Shown here: positions 1-8,551 of the stretch, one piece after another
Layout: each line of letters opens with the position of its first letter
Numbering within the stretch: position 1 is the first letter of the stretch
Assembly: GCA_944321565.1 (NCBI GenBank)
Contig: CALULT010000023.1
Location: forward strand, 1 to 46,144
Direction: 5' to 3'
DNA: 46,144 bases
From: an uncultured Paraprevotella sp.
GTDB taxonomy: Bacteria; Bacteroidota; Bacteroidia; Bacteroidales; Bacteroidaceae
The notes under the pieces: generated by a model
Told to the model about the DNA's origin: nothing
Databases searched by the model: none
The model's input: the letters and a program-made list of their open reading frames with translations, nothing else
Translations under genes and position numbers: made by a program

Positions 1-73
1 AAAGAAGAGTTAGAGTCACTTCTAACTCTCAAGTTCCGTTTGTGTAATTCGCAAACCATTTCTTTTTGACTAT
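1..73. repeat. Sequence motif shared with 13331-13451; starts with a perfect hairpin
   Basis: The first 73 bases are closely related to two blocks at 13331-13451. The shared strings are AAAGAAGAG followed by GAGTCACTTCTAACT, and then ATTCGCAAACCATTTCT followed by TTTGACTATA. The second locus has about 45 extra bases between the blocks. Bases 7-14 and 21-28 form a perfect 8-bp stem (GAGTTAGA / TCTAACTC) with a 6-base loop; the stem is degenerate at the second locus. No gene is visible in 1-216. The element may extend beyond the left edge. Function unknown. Confidence 0.7.
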
Positions 74-158
74 AAGATATCTTATTTACCCAAGTAAGAT
101 ATCTTACTTTGCCAAGTAAGTATATCTTCTATTTGGAAAGTTAGTATCTTTTTTGCAC
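70..158. repeat. Four-unit degenerate 22-bp tandem array of palindromes
   Basis: Four units of 22, 22, 23 and 22 bases run from 70 to 158. Each is built around an AAGATATCTT-like core. Unit 1 holds a perfect 14-bp palindrome (72-85) and unit 2 a perfect 18-bp palindrome (92-109, AAGTAAGATATCTTACTT); units 3 and 4 are decayed. Core centres lie about 22 bp apart, close to two helical turns, which would place them on one face of the DNA. The array lies downstream of the tRNA gene. It could be a set of protein-binding sites or simply a decaying tandem repeat. Confidence 0.7.
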
Positions 159-216
159 TATGACAAACATTCGTTTACGAGCAACAAGCCACGTTCACCA
201 AAAACTTGTTTGCCGG

Positions 217-298
217 TGCGCCCGATAGGACTCGAACCTACACGCCGCGAAGCACCAGATCCTAAGTCTGGCGTGTCTACCAATTTCACCACGGGCGC
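217..298 (-). tRNA. tRNA-Leu (anticodon UAG)
   Basis: Read on the minus strand, a 7-bp acceptor stem pairs GCGCCCG (292-298 on plus) with CGGGCGC (218-224), with A as discriminator base. The anticodon stem CCAGA/TCTGG encloses loop CTTAGGA, giving anticodon TAG, which reads CUN leucine codons. The TGCTTCGCGGCGTG stretch supplies the long variable arm expected of a class II (Leu) tRNA, and the T arm contains GGTTCGAGTCC. The bases after the discriminator are CCG, so the final A of CCA must be added enzymatically. A matching promoter lies just upstream. Confidence 0.95.
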
Positions 299-313
299 GG
301 AAATAGACGGCTG

Positions 314-345
314 CAAAGATAAGAAGATTTCTTGGGGCTGCCAAA
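314..345 (-). promoter_or_regulatory. Bacteroidota-type promoter of tRNA-Leu
   Basis: On the minus strand a -33 box TTTG (342-345) and a -7 box TATCTTTG (314-321) are separated by 20 bases, matching the known Bacteroides TTTG / TAnnTTTG consensus. Transcription would begin about 10 bases before the mature tRNA 5' end. It lies between the tRNA gene and the end of the S41 protease gene. Confidence 0.75.
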
Positions 346-1359
346 TTATTGCTTCAGAAAATCCCGCGCGGCCTCTATCATTGTGTCTTCGCCACGCAAC
401 ACATCTTCTTGGGCGAGCGACACCGCGATGTCCGGTTCGATGCCGAATTCTATCTGCTGCATCTGAGCATCATACATGGGACAAGCCGAGAAACGGACAG
501 ACCAGCCGTTGGGCAGTTCGGAAGAGAACGGCATGCCGGAACCTCCACCCGTGCGGTCGCCCATGATGGTGACCAAAGGACACTCACGCATGTCGCGCAC
601 AAAAGTGTTGGTGGCACTGTAGCAGGAACGGTTGGTCAGCACGACAGCCTTTTTCTGCCAGCGGATGCCCGAGGAGGGTTCGATGTATTCGGCCTCCGGC
701 GTGGAAAAGTCATTATGCCCCGCACCCGTCTTGTGGGCAATATAACCCACCAACCGCCTTTCGTTGGTGAAACGTTCGGCCAACCGCTCGGCATAAGTCA
801 ACGTGCCGCCGGAATTGTTGCGCACATCCACAATCAGGCCGTTACACAGGCGCAGGTAGCGCATCACCTCGTCCAGGTTGCCGTCGCCGACGGCAGAGCT
901 GAAACTGCCATAATAAATATAACCGATGTTGTCGTCCAATATCTTATAATAGATGCCTGCGGCAATGCGGTAATCCGTGCCCAGGTAACGGCGGTGGATG
1001 CTGTCGCTGAAGTTGGCGGGATAGTCCTCGTGCCAGCTCCAATAACGCCCCACGTCGGAAGCCGAATAGAGGTTGACATGTCCGTCGCGCAGTTCGGAAA
1101 GCATGTCGCAAAGCACTTCAAAAAGCTGCGAAGACGACATGCCGTCGTGGACACGCGAACGGTATTTGGCATAGACTTCACCCCATGGGAGGCAACCTTC
1201 CTCTACCTTGTAGTCGTGGAAGCAATATTGGGTGTCAATGACGCGCCACAGGGTCTCGAAATTGTTCACCGGCGTGTCCTCAGGCGACTCTTCGCGGATG
1301 CAACCGAGGAAAAGCAACGGCAGGACACAAGCAAATATCACACAAACGGCATGTTTCAT
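346..1359 (-). CDS. S41 family peptidase, lipoprotein
   Basis: This 337-residue protein resembles S41 (C-terminal processing / tricorn-core) serine peptidases. The start was placed at 1359 rather than the upstream in-frame 1440 because Met at 1359 begins a lipoprotein signal with lipobox LFLGC (Cys20); the longer version would place 27 non-signal residues in front. Visible family features are RDGHVNL near residue 91, VDVRNNSGG near 178, the nucleophile region with Ser248 in CYSAT, and GDRTGGGSG about 25 residues later. No PDZ domain is evident. Expected location is membrane-anchored and facing the periplasm or surface. It follows the beta-barrel-like gene by 13 bases and is probably the last gene of the parC operon. 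Its substrate cannot be inferred. Confidence 0.88.
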   Translation of the reverse strand: MKHAVCVIFACVLPLLFLGCIREESPEDTPVNNFETLWRVIDTQYCFHDYKVEEGCLPWGEVYAKYRSRVHDGMSSSQLFEVLCDMLSELRDGHVNLYSASDVGRYWSWHEDYPANFSDSIHRRYLGTDYRIAAGIYYKILDDNIGYIYYGSFSSAVGDGNLDEVMRYLRLCNGLIVDVRNNSGGTLTYAERLAERFTNERRLVGYIAHKTGAGHNDFSTPEAEYIEPSSGIRWQKKAVVLTNRSCYSATNTFVRDMRECPLVTIMGDRTGGGSGMPFSSELPNGWSVRFSACPMYDAQMQQIEFGIEPDIAVSLAQEDVLRGEDTMIEAARDFLKQ

Positions 1360-1372
1360 ATCAGTGACGGGA

Positions 1373-2281
1373 TTATAAGACAAACGGGCGATGCTGTGAC
1401 TCCTTGCGCTTGACGAAACCGAAATGCTTGACGTAGCCAATCATGAAACTGTGGTTCCAGATGTGGCTTCGCAAGCCATTCACCCGGCTCTGCCGGATGT
1501 CGCAAAGATAACCCGCGCGGAACGTGAAGCCCGCAATGGGAAAGTCAAGCGTCAGGAAATGGCGCATGGACGGCGCGTTGGCCGGATGGGTGAAACACAC
1601 GTTACGGTCATAGTTTCCCAACGACATCTCATAGTAAGACTGGCCGTAGCGCGGGGAGAACATGCCGCCCACGAGAGGAACCGTGGCTTGGTAACGCACG
1701 GTGAAAGGCACTTTCCGTATATAAAAAGGATAAATGGCCATCAGCGACGCGCCAAGGTCGAGCTCCGCCTTGGCCTGCACAGGGTTGTTGGAGTTCCGCG
1801 TGTTATAAATCGCGCCCAGCCCCGCATGGACTTCCCCTCCGGCCATCAGGCGCAAGTCGCCCAACAGCCAGTTGTAGTGCCACCCGATGGCATAGTTCAG
1901 CTTGCCCGCCATCTCGTTGGAATTACCGGAGCGGTTGGAAGCGTAGCTGAAGAAACCGTCCACGACGCTTTGCGTAGTGACGCGCCCTTCCAACCAATGG
2001 GTCTTGCGCAACGTCTCGTGCAGGAAAGCCACGTGGGGACCGGTGTAAGTGACAGGCGACAGATAGGTCTCATACAGACTACTGCGCCCTGCGCCAAAAA
2101 GGGTGGCATGCGTGGTGAACCGGTTTTCCGGAAGTCCGCCAATGCCTTGCGCACAAACGGAAACGCCCCCCCCCATGCCGAAGCACACGGCCCCAAGCAG
2201 CCTTCCCCAGAAACGGCAAGGCAACCCGTGCAAGACACACGGCCTCAGAAAGCCAAAAGGCACACGACAACGCATGGTCAT
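1373..2281 (-). CDS. Putative outer-membrane beta-barrel-like protein (DUF3316-like)
   Basis: This is a 302-residue exported protein. A basic, hydrophobic N terminus ends in SVCAQ, a plausible signal-peptidase I site near residue 45, giving an unusually long n-region. The mature part alternates short polar and aromatic strands with many Gly, Tyr and Arg residues (for example the closing segment with GYLCDIRQS and SFMIGYVKHFGF), as in small outer-membrane barrels. From memory it resembles the Bacteroidota DUF3316 family, but I cannot verify that. Its ATG overlaps the parC-like stop as ATGA, so translation is probably coupled to parC. The S41 peptidase follows after 13 bases. No catalytic motif is visible. 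Confidence 0.7.
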   Translation of the reverse strand: MTMRCRVPFGFLRPCVLHGLPCRFWGRLLGAVCFGMGGGVSVCAQGIGGLPENRFTTHATLFGAGRSSLYETYLSPVTYTGPHVAFLHETLRKTHWLEGRVTTQSVVDGFFSYASNRSGNSNEMAGKLNYAIGWHYNWLLGDLRLMAGGEVHAGLGAIYNTRNSNNPVQAKAELDLGASLMAIYPFYIRKVPFTVRYQATVPLVGGMFSPRYGQSYYEMSLGNYDRNVCFTHPANAPSMRHFLTLDFPIAGFTFRAGYLCDIRQSRVNGLRSHIWNHSFMIGYVKHFGFVKRKESQHRPFVL

Positions 2282-5013
2282 TCGTCTTCAAACAACTTCA
2301 TTTGCCCGGAGATTTCATCCACGATGTCCGCACGGCTCTTCCCGGTTTCCGGGGCCTGGTTTTCGGGTTCCTCCTCTTGGCTGTCCGCCTGAATGGCTGT
2401 TTCTTCCCCTTCGTTTTCCGGTTCTGGATGGCGAAGCGGCTCCAGTTCCGTGATGGAGGCCGTCTCGTAGGTGGTCAGGCGTTTGCCTTTGGCCTTGACG
2501 CTTTTCACTCCGATGAACGTCTCCGCATCCACCTCTTGGGGGTCGCGGAAACTGTCATGCCCGCCAAACACGATTTGCAAGCGCGGATAAGCCTCATCGG
2601 TGAGCAGCACCAGGCGGCTGGCCTTGTTCTCGCCCGCAAAACTTTGCGGTTTGCGGCTCGCTTCGAACATGAAACGTTTCACGTAGGGATAGTTCTGCTG
2701 GTCGGCATCATAGAGCACGGCGCACCACACTTTTGACGGCACGAATTTCTCCACACGCGCGATTTCCTCGTCGTAATGGTTGTTCATGTCGAAGTTTGTG
2801 GTGTAAAACTGGTTATCTTTTGTCACCACCAACACCTGGTCCTCGCTGTAGAACTCACCCAAGTATTCGCCACGCCCGTCATAGTTCAGGCGGTTGACGT
2901 CATGATCGAACCACACCTTGCGCCCGCCCAGCGTGGATCCGCCATGCGACTTCAGACCGATGCGGTGGATTTCTATCTTGCTCAACAAGTTGCCCATGCT
3001 TTGGCGCCCTTTGATGGCGATGCTGCTGAAATCCTTCTCGAGGAAAATGTTCCTGAGCTTCAGGCGTGGCTTCAACGTGATTTTGATGACTTCCGCCTCA
3101 CCATTGGGATTAGCGGTGAAATAGACCACGCGTGAGAAAGGCTTGCCCTGCGTCAGGTCATATTCCCGGTCGCGGGTGACGGACGTCACGTTGAACCGCT
3201 TGATGTAATAGTTGCCTGCCTTCCCGTCGCGATACACCACATTATATATCGTGCGTTTGTCATTACGCTTGAACACGGCCACATGGATGATTTCCGCCTT
3301 GTGCTTTTCGGCCTTGCTCCGTTCAGTCTCGCCCACGAAAGTCTTTTCACTGATGCGGATAACCTTATACGTTCCGTCACGGTAGAAGAGGATGGCATCG
3401 TCAATGTCCGAACAGTTGGCAACGAACTCGTTTTTCTTGAGCGACGTGCCGATAAATCCCTCGTCGCGGTCGATGTAGAGCTTTTCGTTGGCTTCCACCA
3501 CCTTCGTGGCCACGATGGTGTCGAAATTGCGCAGTTCCGTGCGGCGCGGGTGCTCGCTGCCATACTTGGCTTTCAGCATGCGGAACCAGTTGCTGGTCAC
3601 TTCCACCATGTTGGCCAGGTCCTTGTCAATGCGGGCTATCTCGTCCTTCATCCGGGCGATGGCCTCATCGGCTTTGTCTTTGTTGAACTTCAGTATGCGG
3701 GCCATCTTGATTTCCATCAGCTTCAGGATGTCTTCCTTCGTCACCTCCCGTATCATTTGTGGGTAGAAGGGAGTAAGCCGGTTGTCGATGTGGGTGCAAG
3801 CCGCGTCCATGTCGCCCGCCTGCTCAAACTGGCGGTCTTTATATATGCGTTCCTCAATGAAAATCTTTTCGAGCGAAGCGAAATGCAGGCTCTCCATCAG
3901 CTCGCCCTTCCGGATGAGCAATTCTTGGCGGAGCAACTCGCGGGTGTTGTCCACCGAACGCTTCAGCACTTCACTCACGGTGAGGAAACAGGGTTTCTTG
4001 TCGTCAATGACACAACAGTTTGGCGAGATGCTCACTTCGCAATCGGTGAAGGCATAAAGCGCGTCGAGCGCCTTGTCGGAGCTGACACCCGGTGCCAGGT
4101 GAACCAGGATTTCCACTTCGGCCGCCGTGTTGTCCTCCACCTTGCGCACCTTGATTTTCCCTTTCTCCACCGCTTTCAGGATGGAGTCGATGAGCGTTGA
4201 AGTGGTTTTCCCATATGGAATCTCGCGGATGGCCAGTGTCTTGCTATCTATCTTATTGATTTTGGCCCGCACTTTCACCACGCCGCCGCGCTGCCCGTCG
4301 TTGTAACGTGCCACGTCGATACTTCCGCCCGTCAGGAAATCGGGATAAAGTTGGAATGGTTCGCCGTGCAAGTAGCTGACAGCGGCATCGCAAATCTCAT
4401 TCAGGTTATGGGGAAGAATCTTAGAGGAAAGCCCCACGGCTATGCCTTCCACACCTTGTGCAAGCAACAACGGGAACTTCACAGGCAGTGTCACCGGTTC
4501 CTTGTTACGCCCGTCATACGACAGTTTCCATTCCGTGGTTTTGGGATTGAACACCACGTCGAGGGCAAATTTCGAAAGCCTGGCTTCAATGTAACGCGGC
4601 GCAGCAGCGGAATCGCCCGTCAGTATGTTCCCCCAGTTGCCCTGACAGTCTATGAGCAGTTCTTTTTGGCCCAACTGCACCAGCGCATCGCCAATGGAAG
4701 CGTCTCCATGGGGATGGAACTGCATGGTGTGGCCCACGATATTGGCCACTTTGTTATAACGCCCGTCATCCATCCGCTTCATGGAATGCAGGATGCGCCG
4801 TTGCACCGGCTTGAGCCCGTCGATGATGTGCGGCACGGCACGTTCCAAAATCACGTAGGAGGCATAATCCAGGAACCAATGCTGGTACATCCCACTCAAG
4901 TGGTGCGTGATGCCATCCCTGCCCGCATCTTCCGGATGATAGTTCGCATGCACACCATTTTCCCCGTCGGCTCCCGCGTCCGGGGCTGTCCATTCGTCTT
5001 TGTCTTCGCTCAT
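2278..5013 (-). CDS. parC: DNA topoisomerase IV subunit A (ParC / GyrA family)
   Basis: This 911-residue type IIA topoisomerase A subunit breaks and rejoins DNA as a heterotetramer with ParE. The breakage-reunion domain begins near residue 35 (LDYASYVILERAVPHIIDG, then LKPVQRRIL). HPHGD lies at 100-104 and the active-site Tyr141 sits in APRYIEARLS. The C-terminal part is a diverged beta-pinwheel lacking a clear GyrA box, which, with an acidic tail (EDE end), favours ParC over GyrA. The residue aligned with E. coli ParC Ser80 is Ala105 and that aligned with Glu84 is Asp109. The start at 5013 follows a minus-strand TATTTTTG -7 box. The partner parE is not in the window. Confidence 0.9.
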   Translation of the reverse strand: MSEDKDEWTAPDAGADGENGVHANYHPEDAGRDGITHHLSGMYQHWFLDYASYVILERAVPHIIDGLKPVQRRILHSMKRMDDGRYNKVANIVGHTMQFHPHGDASIGDALVQLGQKELLIDCQGNWGNILTGDSAAAPRYIEARLSKFALDVVFNPKTTEWKLSYDGRNKEPVTLPVKFPLLLAQGVEGIAVGLSSKILPHNLNEICDAAVSYLHGEPFQLYPDFLTGGSIDVARYNDGQRGGVVKVRAKINKIDSKTLAIREIPYGKTTSTLIDSILKAVEKGKIKVRKVEDNTAAEVEILVHLAPGVSSDKALDALYAFTDCEVSISPNCCVIDDKKPCFLTVSEVLKRSVDNTRELLRQELLIRKGELMESLHFASLEKIFIEERIYKDRQFEQAGDMDAACTHIDNRLTPFYPQMIREVTKEDILKLMEIKMARILKFNKDKADEAIARMKDEIARIDKDLANMVEVTSNWFRMLKAKYGSEHPRRTELRNFDTIVATKVVEANEKLYIDRDEGFIGTSLKKNEFVANCSDIDDAILFYRDGTYKVIRISEKTFVGETERSKAEKHKAEIIHVAVFKRNDKRTIYNVVYRDGKAGNYYIKRFNVTSVTRDREYDLTQGKPFSRVVYFTANPNGEAEVIKITLKPRLKLRNIFLEKDFSSIAIKGRQSMGNLLSKIEIHRIGLKSHGGSTLGGRKVWFDHDVNRLNYDGRGEYLGEFYSEDQVLVVTKDNQFYTTNFDMNNHYDEEIARVEKFVPSKVWCAVLYDADQQNYPYVKRFMFEASRKPQSFAGENKASRLVLLTDEAYPRLQIVFGGHDSFRDPQEVDAETFIGVKSVKAKGKRLTTYETASITELEPLRHPEPENEGEETAIQADSQEEEPENQAPETGKSRADIVDEISGQMKLFEDE

Positions 5014-5041
5014 AATTGGGTCACTGATATATCTTTTAACG

Positions 5042-5049
5042 CAAAAATA
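5042..5049 (-). promoter_or_regulatory. -7 box for the parC operon
   Basis: TATTTTTG on the minus strand fits TAnnTTTG and lies about 29 bases upstream of the parC start. It shares the 98-bp gap with the oppositely oriented glyS promoter, so the two units are divergently transcribed from adjacent promoters. No exact -33 TTTG is visible. Confidence 0.5.
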
Positions 5050-5072
5050 GCATTTTAATAAAAGAAAAAGCG

Positions 5073-5080
5073 TACTTTTG
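5073..5080 (+). promoter_or_regulatory. -7 box for glyS
   Basis: TACTTTTG matches TAnnTTTG and would start transcription about 25 bases before the glyS ATG at 5112. It supports choosing that ATG over the in-frame TTG at 5100. Confidence 0.6.
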
Positions 5081-5111
5081 CGAAAGTTTTATCAATATTT
5101 TGCGAAAGAGT

Positions 5112-6653
5112 ATGGCTCAAGAAGATGTTTTCAAGAAAATAGTGTCACATTGTAAGGAGTATGGATTCGTGTTCCCCTCCAGCGACATTTATGACGGATT
5201 GGCCGCCGTGTACGACTACGGTCAGAACGGCGTGGAGTTGAAAAACAACATCAAACAATATTGGTGGCAGAGCATGGTGCTGCTCCACGAGAATATCGTG
5301 GGCATCGACGCAGCCATCTTCATGCATCCCACGACATGGAAGGCCAGCGGCCACGTGGACGCATTCAACGACCCCCTGATTGACAACCGCGACAGCAAAA
5401 AACGCTACCGCGCCGACGTGCTCATCGAAGACCAGATTGCCAAATACGACGAGAAAATCAACAAAGAGGTGGCCAAGGCCGCCAAGAAGTTCGGCGACAG
5501 CTTCGATGAAAAGAAATTCCGCGAAACCAACGCACGGGTGTTGGAACACCAGCAGAAGCGCGACGCCCTGCACCAACGCTACAGCGAGGCGATGAACGCC
5601 AACAACCTGGACGAACTGAAACAAATCATCTTGGACGAAGGCATCGTGTGCCCCATCAGCGGGACGCACAACTGGACTGATGTGCGCCAGTTCAACCTGA
5701 TGTTCAAGACGGAAGTGGGGTCCACGGCCGAAGGCGCATCCACGATTTATCTCCGTCCGGAAACGGCACAGGGCATCTTCGTGAACTACATGAACGTGCA
5801 AAAGACGGGACGCATGAAGCTCCCGTTCGGCATCGCGCAAATAGGCAAAGCGTTCCGCAATGAGATTGTGGCCCGCCAGTTCATCTTCCGTATGCGCGAG
5901 TTTGAGCAAATGGAAATGCAATATTTCGTGAAGCCGGGAACTGAACTCCAATGGTTCGAGACATGGAAAAAGACCCGCATGGCTTGGCACCAGGCTTTGG
6001 GCTTCGGCGCGGAAAATTATCGTTTCCACGACCACGAGAAGCTGGCCCACTACGCCAACGCGGCCTGCGACATCGAGTTCCACATGCCTTTCGGCTTCAA
6101 GGAGGTGGAAGGCATCCACAGCCGCACGAACTTCGACCTGAGCCAGCATGCGAAATACTCGGGCAAGAAAATCGAATATTTCGACCCGGAAACCAACGAA
6201 AGCTACACGCCGTATGTCATCGAGACGTCCATCGGCGTGGACCGCATGTTCCTTTCCATCATGTGCCACAGCTACCAGGAAGAGCAATTGGAGAACGGCG
6301 AAACACGTGTCGTGCTGAAACTGCCTGCCGCGCTCGCACCGGTGAAATTAGCCGTGATGCCGCTGGTCAAGAAAGACGGGCTACCCGAAAAGGCGCACGA
6401 AATCATCAACGACCTGCGTTTCCACTTCAACTGCAAGTTCGACGAAAAGGATTCCATCGGCAAACGTTACCGCCGCCAGGATGCCGTCGGCACCCCATAT
6501 TGCGTGACGGTGGACTATGATACGCTGAAAGACAACACCGTCACCTTGCGCGACCGCGACACGATGGAACAACGGCGGGTGGACATCGCAGACCTGCGCG
6601 GCATCATCGAGGACAAAGTGAGCATCACCTCGCTACTGAAGAAAATCATGTAA
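5112..6653 (+). CDS. glyS: Glycyl-tRNA synthetase (single-chain, alpha2 type)
   Basis: This 513-residue class II synthetase charges tRNA-Gly in the cytoplasm. It is the short homodimeric form common in Bacteroidota, not the alpha2beta2 form. The N terminus begins MAQEDVFKKIVSHCKEYGFV. Class II motif 2 is visible around FRNEIVARQFIFRMREFEQ, motif 3 at ETSIGVDRMF, and an anticodon-binding domain with RYRRQDAVGTPYC near the C terminus. The start is the ATG at 5112; an upstream in-frame TTG (5100) adds only four residues and lies close to the predicted transcription start. The FKBP gene follows after 26 bases and is probably co-transcribed. Confidence 0.96.
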   Translation: MAQEDVFKKIVSHCKEYGFVFPSSDIYDGLAAVYDYGQNGVELKNNIKQYWWQSMVLLHENIVGIDAAIFMHPTTWKASGHVDAFNDPLIDNRDSKKRYRADVLIEDQIAKYDEKINKEVAKAAKKFGDSFDEKKFRETNARVLEHQQKRDALHQRYSEAMNANNLDELKQIILDEGIVCPISGTHNWTDVRQFNLMFKTEVGSTAEGASTIYLRPETAQGIFVNYMNVQKTGRMKLPFGIAQIGKAFRNEIVARQFIFRMREFEQMEMQYFVKPGTELQWFETWKKTRMAWHQALGFGAENYRFHDHEKLAHYANAACDIEFHMPFGFKEVEGIHSRTNFDLSQHAKYSGKKIEYFDPETNESYTPYVIETSIGVDRMFLSIMCHSYQEEQLENGETRVVLKLPAALAPVKLAVMPLVKKDGLPEKAHEIINDLRFHFNCKFDEKDSIGKRYRRQDAVGTPYCVTVDYDTLKDNTVTLRDRDTMEQRRVDIADLRGIIEDKVSITSLLKKIM

Positions 6654-6679
6654 TTCCGCATTCCAGGCTACGGACAGCG

Positions 6680-7342
6680 ATGAAAAAAAGACTTCTCTAT
6701 ATATGGACATTCGTACTTGCCTTGTGCGCCTTCGTGGCGTGCAAGGACGAGGACGACACATACGACCCGTACGCAAACTGGCCGGCACGTAATGCAGAGT
6801 ATTTCGCCCAAATCGCAACGGAAGCGCGCGACTCCATCGCACTGGCAAAGGCACAGCATGGCGACCAATGGGAATCACATTGCAATTGGCGGATGTTTAA
6901 ATCAACGACGAAATCGCCGAATGCATTGGGAGCGATGACCGATTCCATTTGTGTATATATCGAACAACGTGGCACGGGACGCGGATGTCCCACATGGTCG
7001 GACACGGTGCGGGTGAACTATCGTGGCTATCTGATGCCGACCCAAAATGTCGTCAACGGCGAATGGCGGGAAGAACGCACTGTGTTCTCCCAATCTTTTA
7101 TTGGTGAAATGAACACACAAATCATCGTGCCGACCCAAATGGCCGTCTCCTCGGCCGTGGCAGGCTTCGCCACCGCCCTGCAGTATATGCACGTGGGCGA
7201 TGTATGGTGGGTCTATATCCCATCGGAATTGGCCTACGGCAGCCAGTCGAGCGGTTCCGTATTGCCCTACTCCACCCTGACTTTCTACCTGAATCTTGCC
7301 GACTATCACAAACCGGGGGATGTTGTCCCCGGATGGAAATAA
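6680..7342 (+). CDS. FKBP-type peptidyl-prolyl isomerase, lipoprotein
   Basis: This 220-residue protein has a lipoprotein signal (MKKRLLYIWT..., lipobox FVAC, Cys21) followed by an acidic linker (KDEDD). The C-terminal half, about residues 100-215, fits an FKBP fold: DTVRVNYRGYL at the start of the domain, VAGFATALQYMHVGDVWWVYIP in the middle and ELAYGSQSSGSVLPYSTLTF near the end. It should assist folding of exported proteins at the envelope. Some FKBP active-site aromatics look replaced, so catalytic activity is not certain. It lies 26 bases behind glyS and ends just before a strong terminator. Confidence 0.87.
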   Translation: MKKRLLYIWTFVLALCAFVACKDEDDTYDPYANWPARNAEYFAQIATEARDSIALAKAQHGDQWESHCNWRMFKSTTKSPNALGAMTDSICVYIEQRGTGRGCPTWSDTVRVNYRGYLMPTQNVVNGEWREERTVFSQSFIGEMNTQIIVPTQMAVSSAVAGFATALQYMHVGDVWWVYIPSELAYGSQSSGSVLPYSTLTFYLNLADYHKPGDVVPGWK

Positions 7343-7351
7343 GAATCTGGC

Positions 7352-7402
7352 AAATTTATAGGCCTGATTAACCCCTCGGAGGCTAATCAGGCCTATAAAT
7401 TT
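7352..7402. terminator. Bidirectional terminator between the FKBP gene and asd
   Basis: A perfect 19-bp inverted repeat (7352-7370 with 7384-7402, AAATTTATAGGCCTGATTA and its complement) encloses a 13-base loop. The A/T-rich outer ends supply a U-tract on either strand, so it should terminate both convergent units. It lies 9 bases after the FKBP stop and 18 bases from the asd stop. Confidence 0.88.
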
Positions 7403-7420
7403 AAAATCGCAAGCGCACGA

Positions 7421-8431
7421 TTACTTCACATTCCCCACCTTGATGAGGTATTCGGCAATTTGCACTGCGTTCAATGCCGCACCTTTCTTGATTTGGTCGC
7501 CAACGAGCCACAACGTCATCCCGTTTTCATTGGCCAAATCCTTGCGGATGCGACCCACATACACATCGTCTTTCCCTGCAAGGAAGAGCGGCATGGGATA
7601 TACCTTGTAGGCGGGATCGTCCATGAGTTGCAGGCCTTCACCATGCGCAATGGCTTCCTGCACTTCCTCGACCGAAAGCGGGCGTTCCGTTTCAATCCAC
7701 ACCGCTTCGGAATGTGAACGCAAGGCGGGAACACGTACACACATGGCAGAACACTGCACGTCGCTGTGCATGATTTTCTGCGTCTCGTTGTACATTTTCA
7801 TTTCCTCTTTCGTATAGCCGTTGTCTTGGAACACGTCTATCTGCGGAATGACGTTATAAGCCAGTTGGTAGGCAAACTTATTGACCGTGACCGGTTTGCC
7901 CTCGATGATTTCACGATATTGCTGTTCCAGCTCGGCCATGGCTGCGGCACCTGCACCGCTGGCAGCCTGATAGCTGGCCACGTGGATGCGCTTGATGTGG
8001 CTTAACTGCTCGATGGGTTGCAAAGCCGTGACCATCATGATGGTCGTGCAGTTAGGATTGGCGATGATGCCGCGCGGACGTTCCAACGCATCAGCGGCAT
8101 TACACTCGGGAACGACCAACGGCACATCCTTGTCCATGCGGAACGCGCTGGAATTGTCTATCATGACCGCACCATAGCGGGTGATATCCTCCGCAAACTC
8201 CTTGGATGTCCCGGCACCGGCCGATGTGAATGCGATGTCGATTCCCTTAAAATCATCATTGTGCTGCAAGAGCTTCACCTCGATGTCTTTGTCGCGGAAT
8301 TTGTACTTAGTGCCCGCACTACGGGTGGAACCAAACAAAACCAACTCGTTCAAAGGAAAGTTTCTTTCATCGAGCACACGCAGGAACTCTTGTCCCACGG
8401 CTCCGCTCGCACCTACAATTGCTACTCTCAT
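7421..8431 (-). CDS. asd: Aspartate-semialdehyde dehydrogenase
   Basis: This 336-residue enzyme reduces aspartyl phosphate to aspartate semialdehyde with NADPH, the branch point to lysine/diaminopimelate, threonine and methionine. The N-terminal nucleotide-binding loop is [10 protein letters not shown]. The catalytic Cys128 lies in ANPNCTT, the substrate-binding region contains SYQAASGAG, and the catalytic His lies in RSHSEAVW. Its length is usual for the family. A minus-strand TATTTTTG box (8469-8476) precedes it by about 40 bases. It is transcribed alone, divergently from the antiporter operon. Confidence 0.97.
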   Translation of the reverse strand: MRVAIVGASGAVGQEFLRVLDERNFPLNELVLFGSTRSAGTKYKFRDKDIEVKLLQHNDDFKGIDIAFTSAGAGTSKEFAEDITRYGAVMIDNSSAFRMDKDVPLVVPECNAADALERPRGIIANPNCTTIMMVTALQPIEQLSHIKRIHVASYQAASGAGAAAMAELEQQYREIIEGKPVTVNKFAYQLAYNVIPQIDVFQDNGYTKEEMKMYNETQKIMHSDVQCSAMCVRVPALRSHSEAVWIETERPLSVEEVQEAIAHGEGLQLMDDPAYKVYPMPLFLAGKDDVYVGRIRKDLANENGMTLWLVGDQIKKGAALNAVQIAEYLIKVGNVK

Positions 8432-8468
8432 TTTACCGTATTTTAAAACTAATGGTGATTTCTGGTTG

Positions 8469-8476
8469 CAAAAATA
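8469..8476 (-). promoter_or_regulatory. -7 box for asd
   Basis: TATTTTTG on the minus strand fits TAnnTTTG and is placed about 37 bases upstream of the asd ATG. It lies in the 120-bp divergent gap shared with the antiporter gene. Confidence 0.5.
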
Positions 8477-8519
8477 AAGAATTAATTACGATTGGCCGTA
8501 TAAAATGGAAACTTTTTCG

Positions 8520-8527
8520 TTACTTTG
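8520..8527 (+). promoter_or_regulatory. Candidate -7 box for the antiporter operon
   Basis: TTACTTTG differs from TAnnTTTG at one position and lies 24 bases upstream of the ATG at 8552. It makes the in-frame TTG at 8525 an unlikely start. Confidence 0.4.
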
Positions 8528-8551
8528 CATTATAAACCGATAGAGAAGCCT

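Noticed and set aside
1360-1440. Longer N terminus of the S41 peptidase
   Set aside because: The extra 27 residues overlap the upstream barrel gene and would place the lipobox Cys near residue 47.
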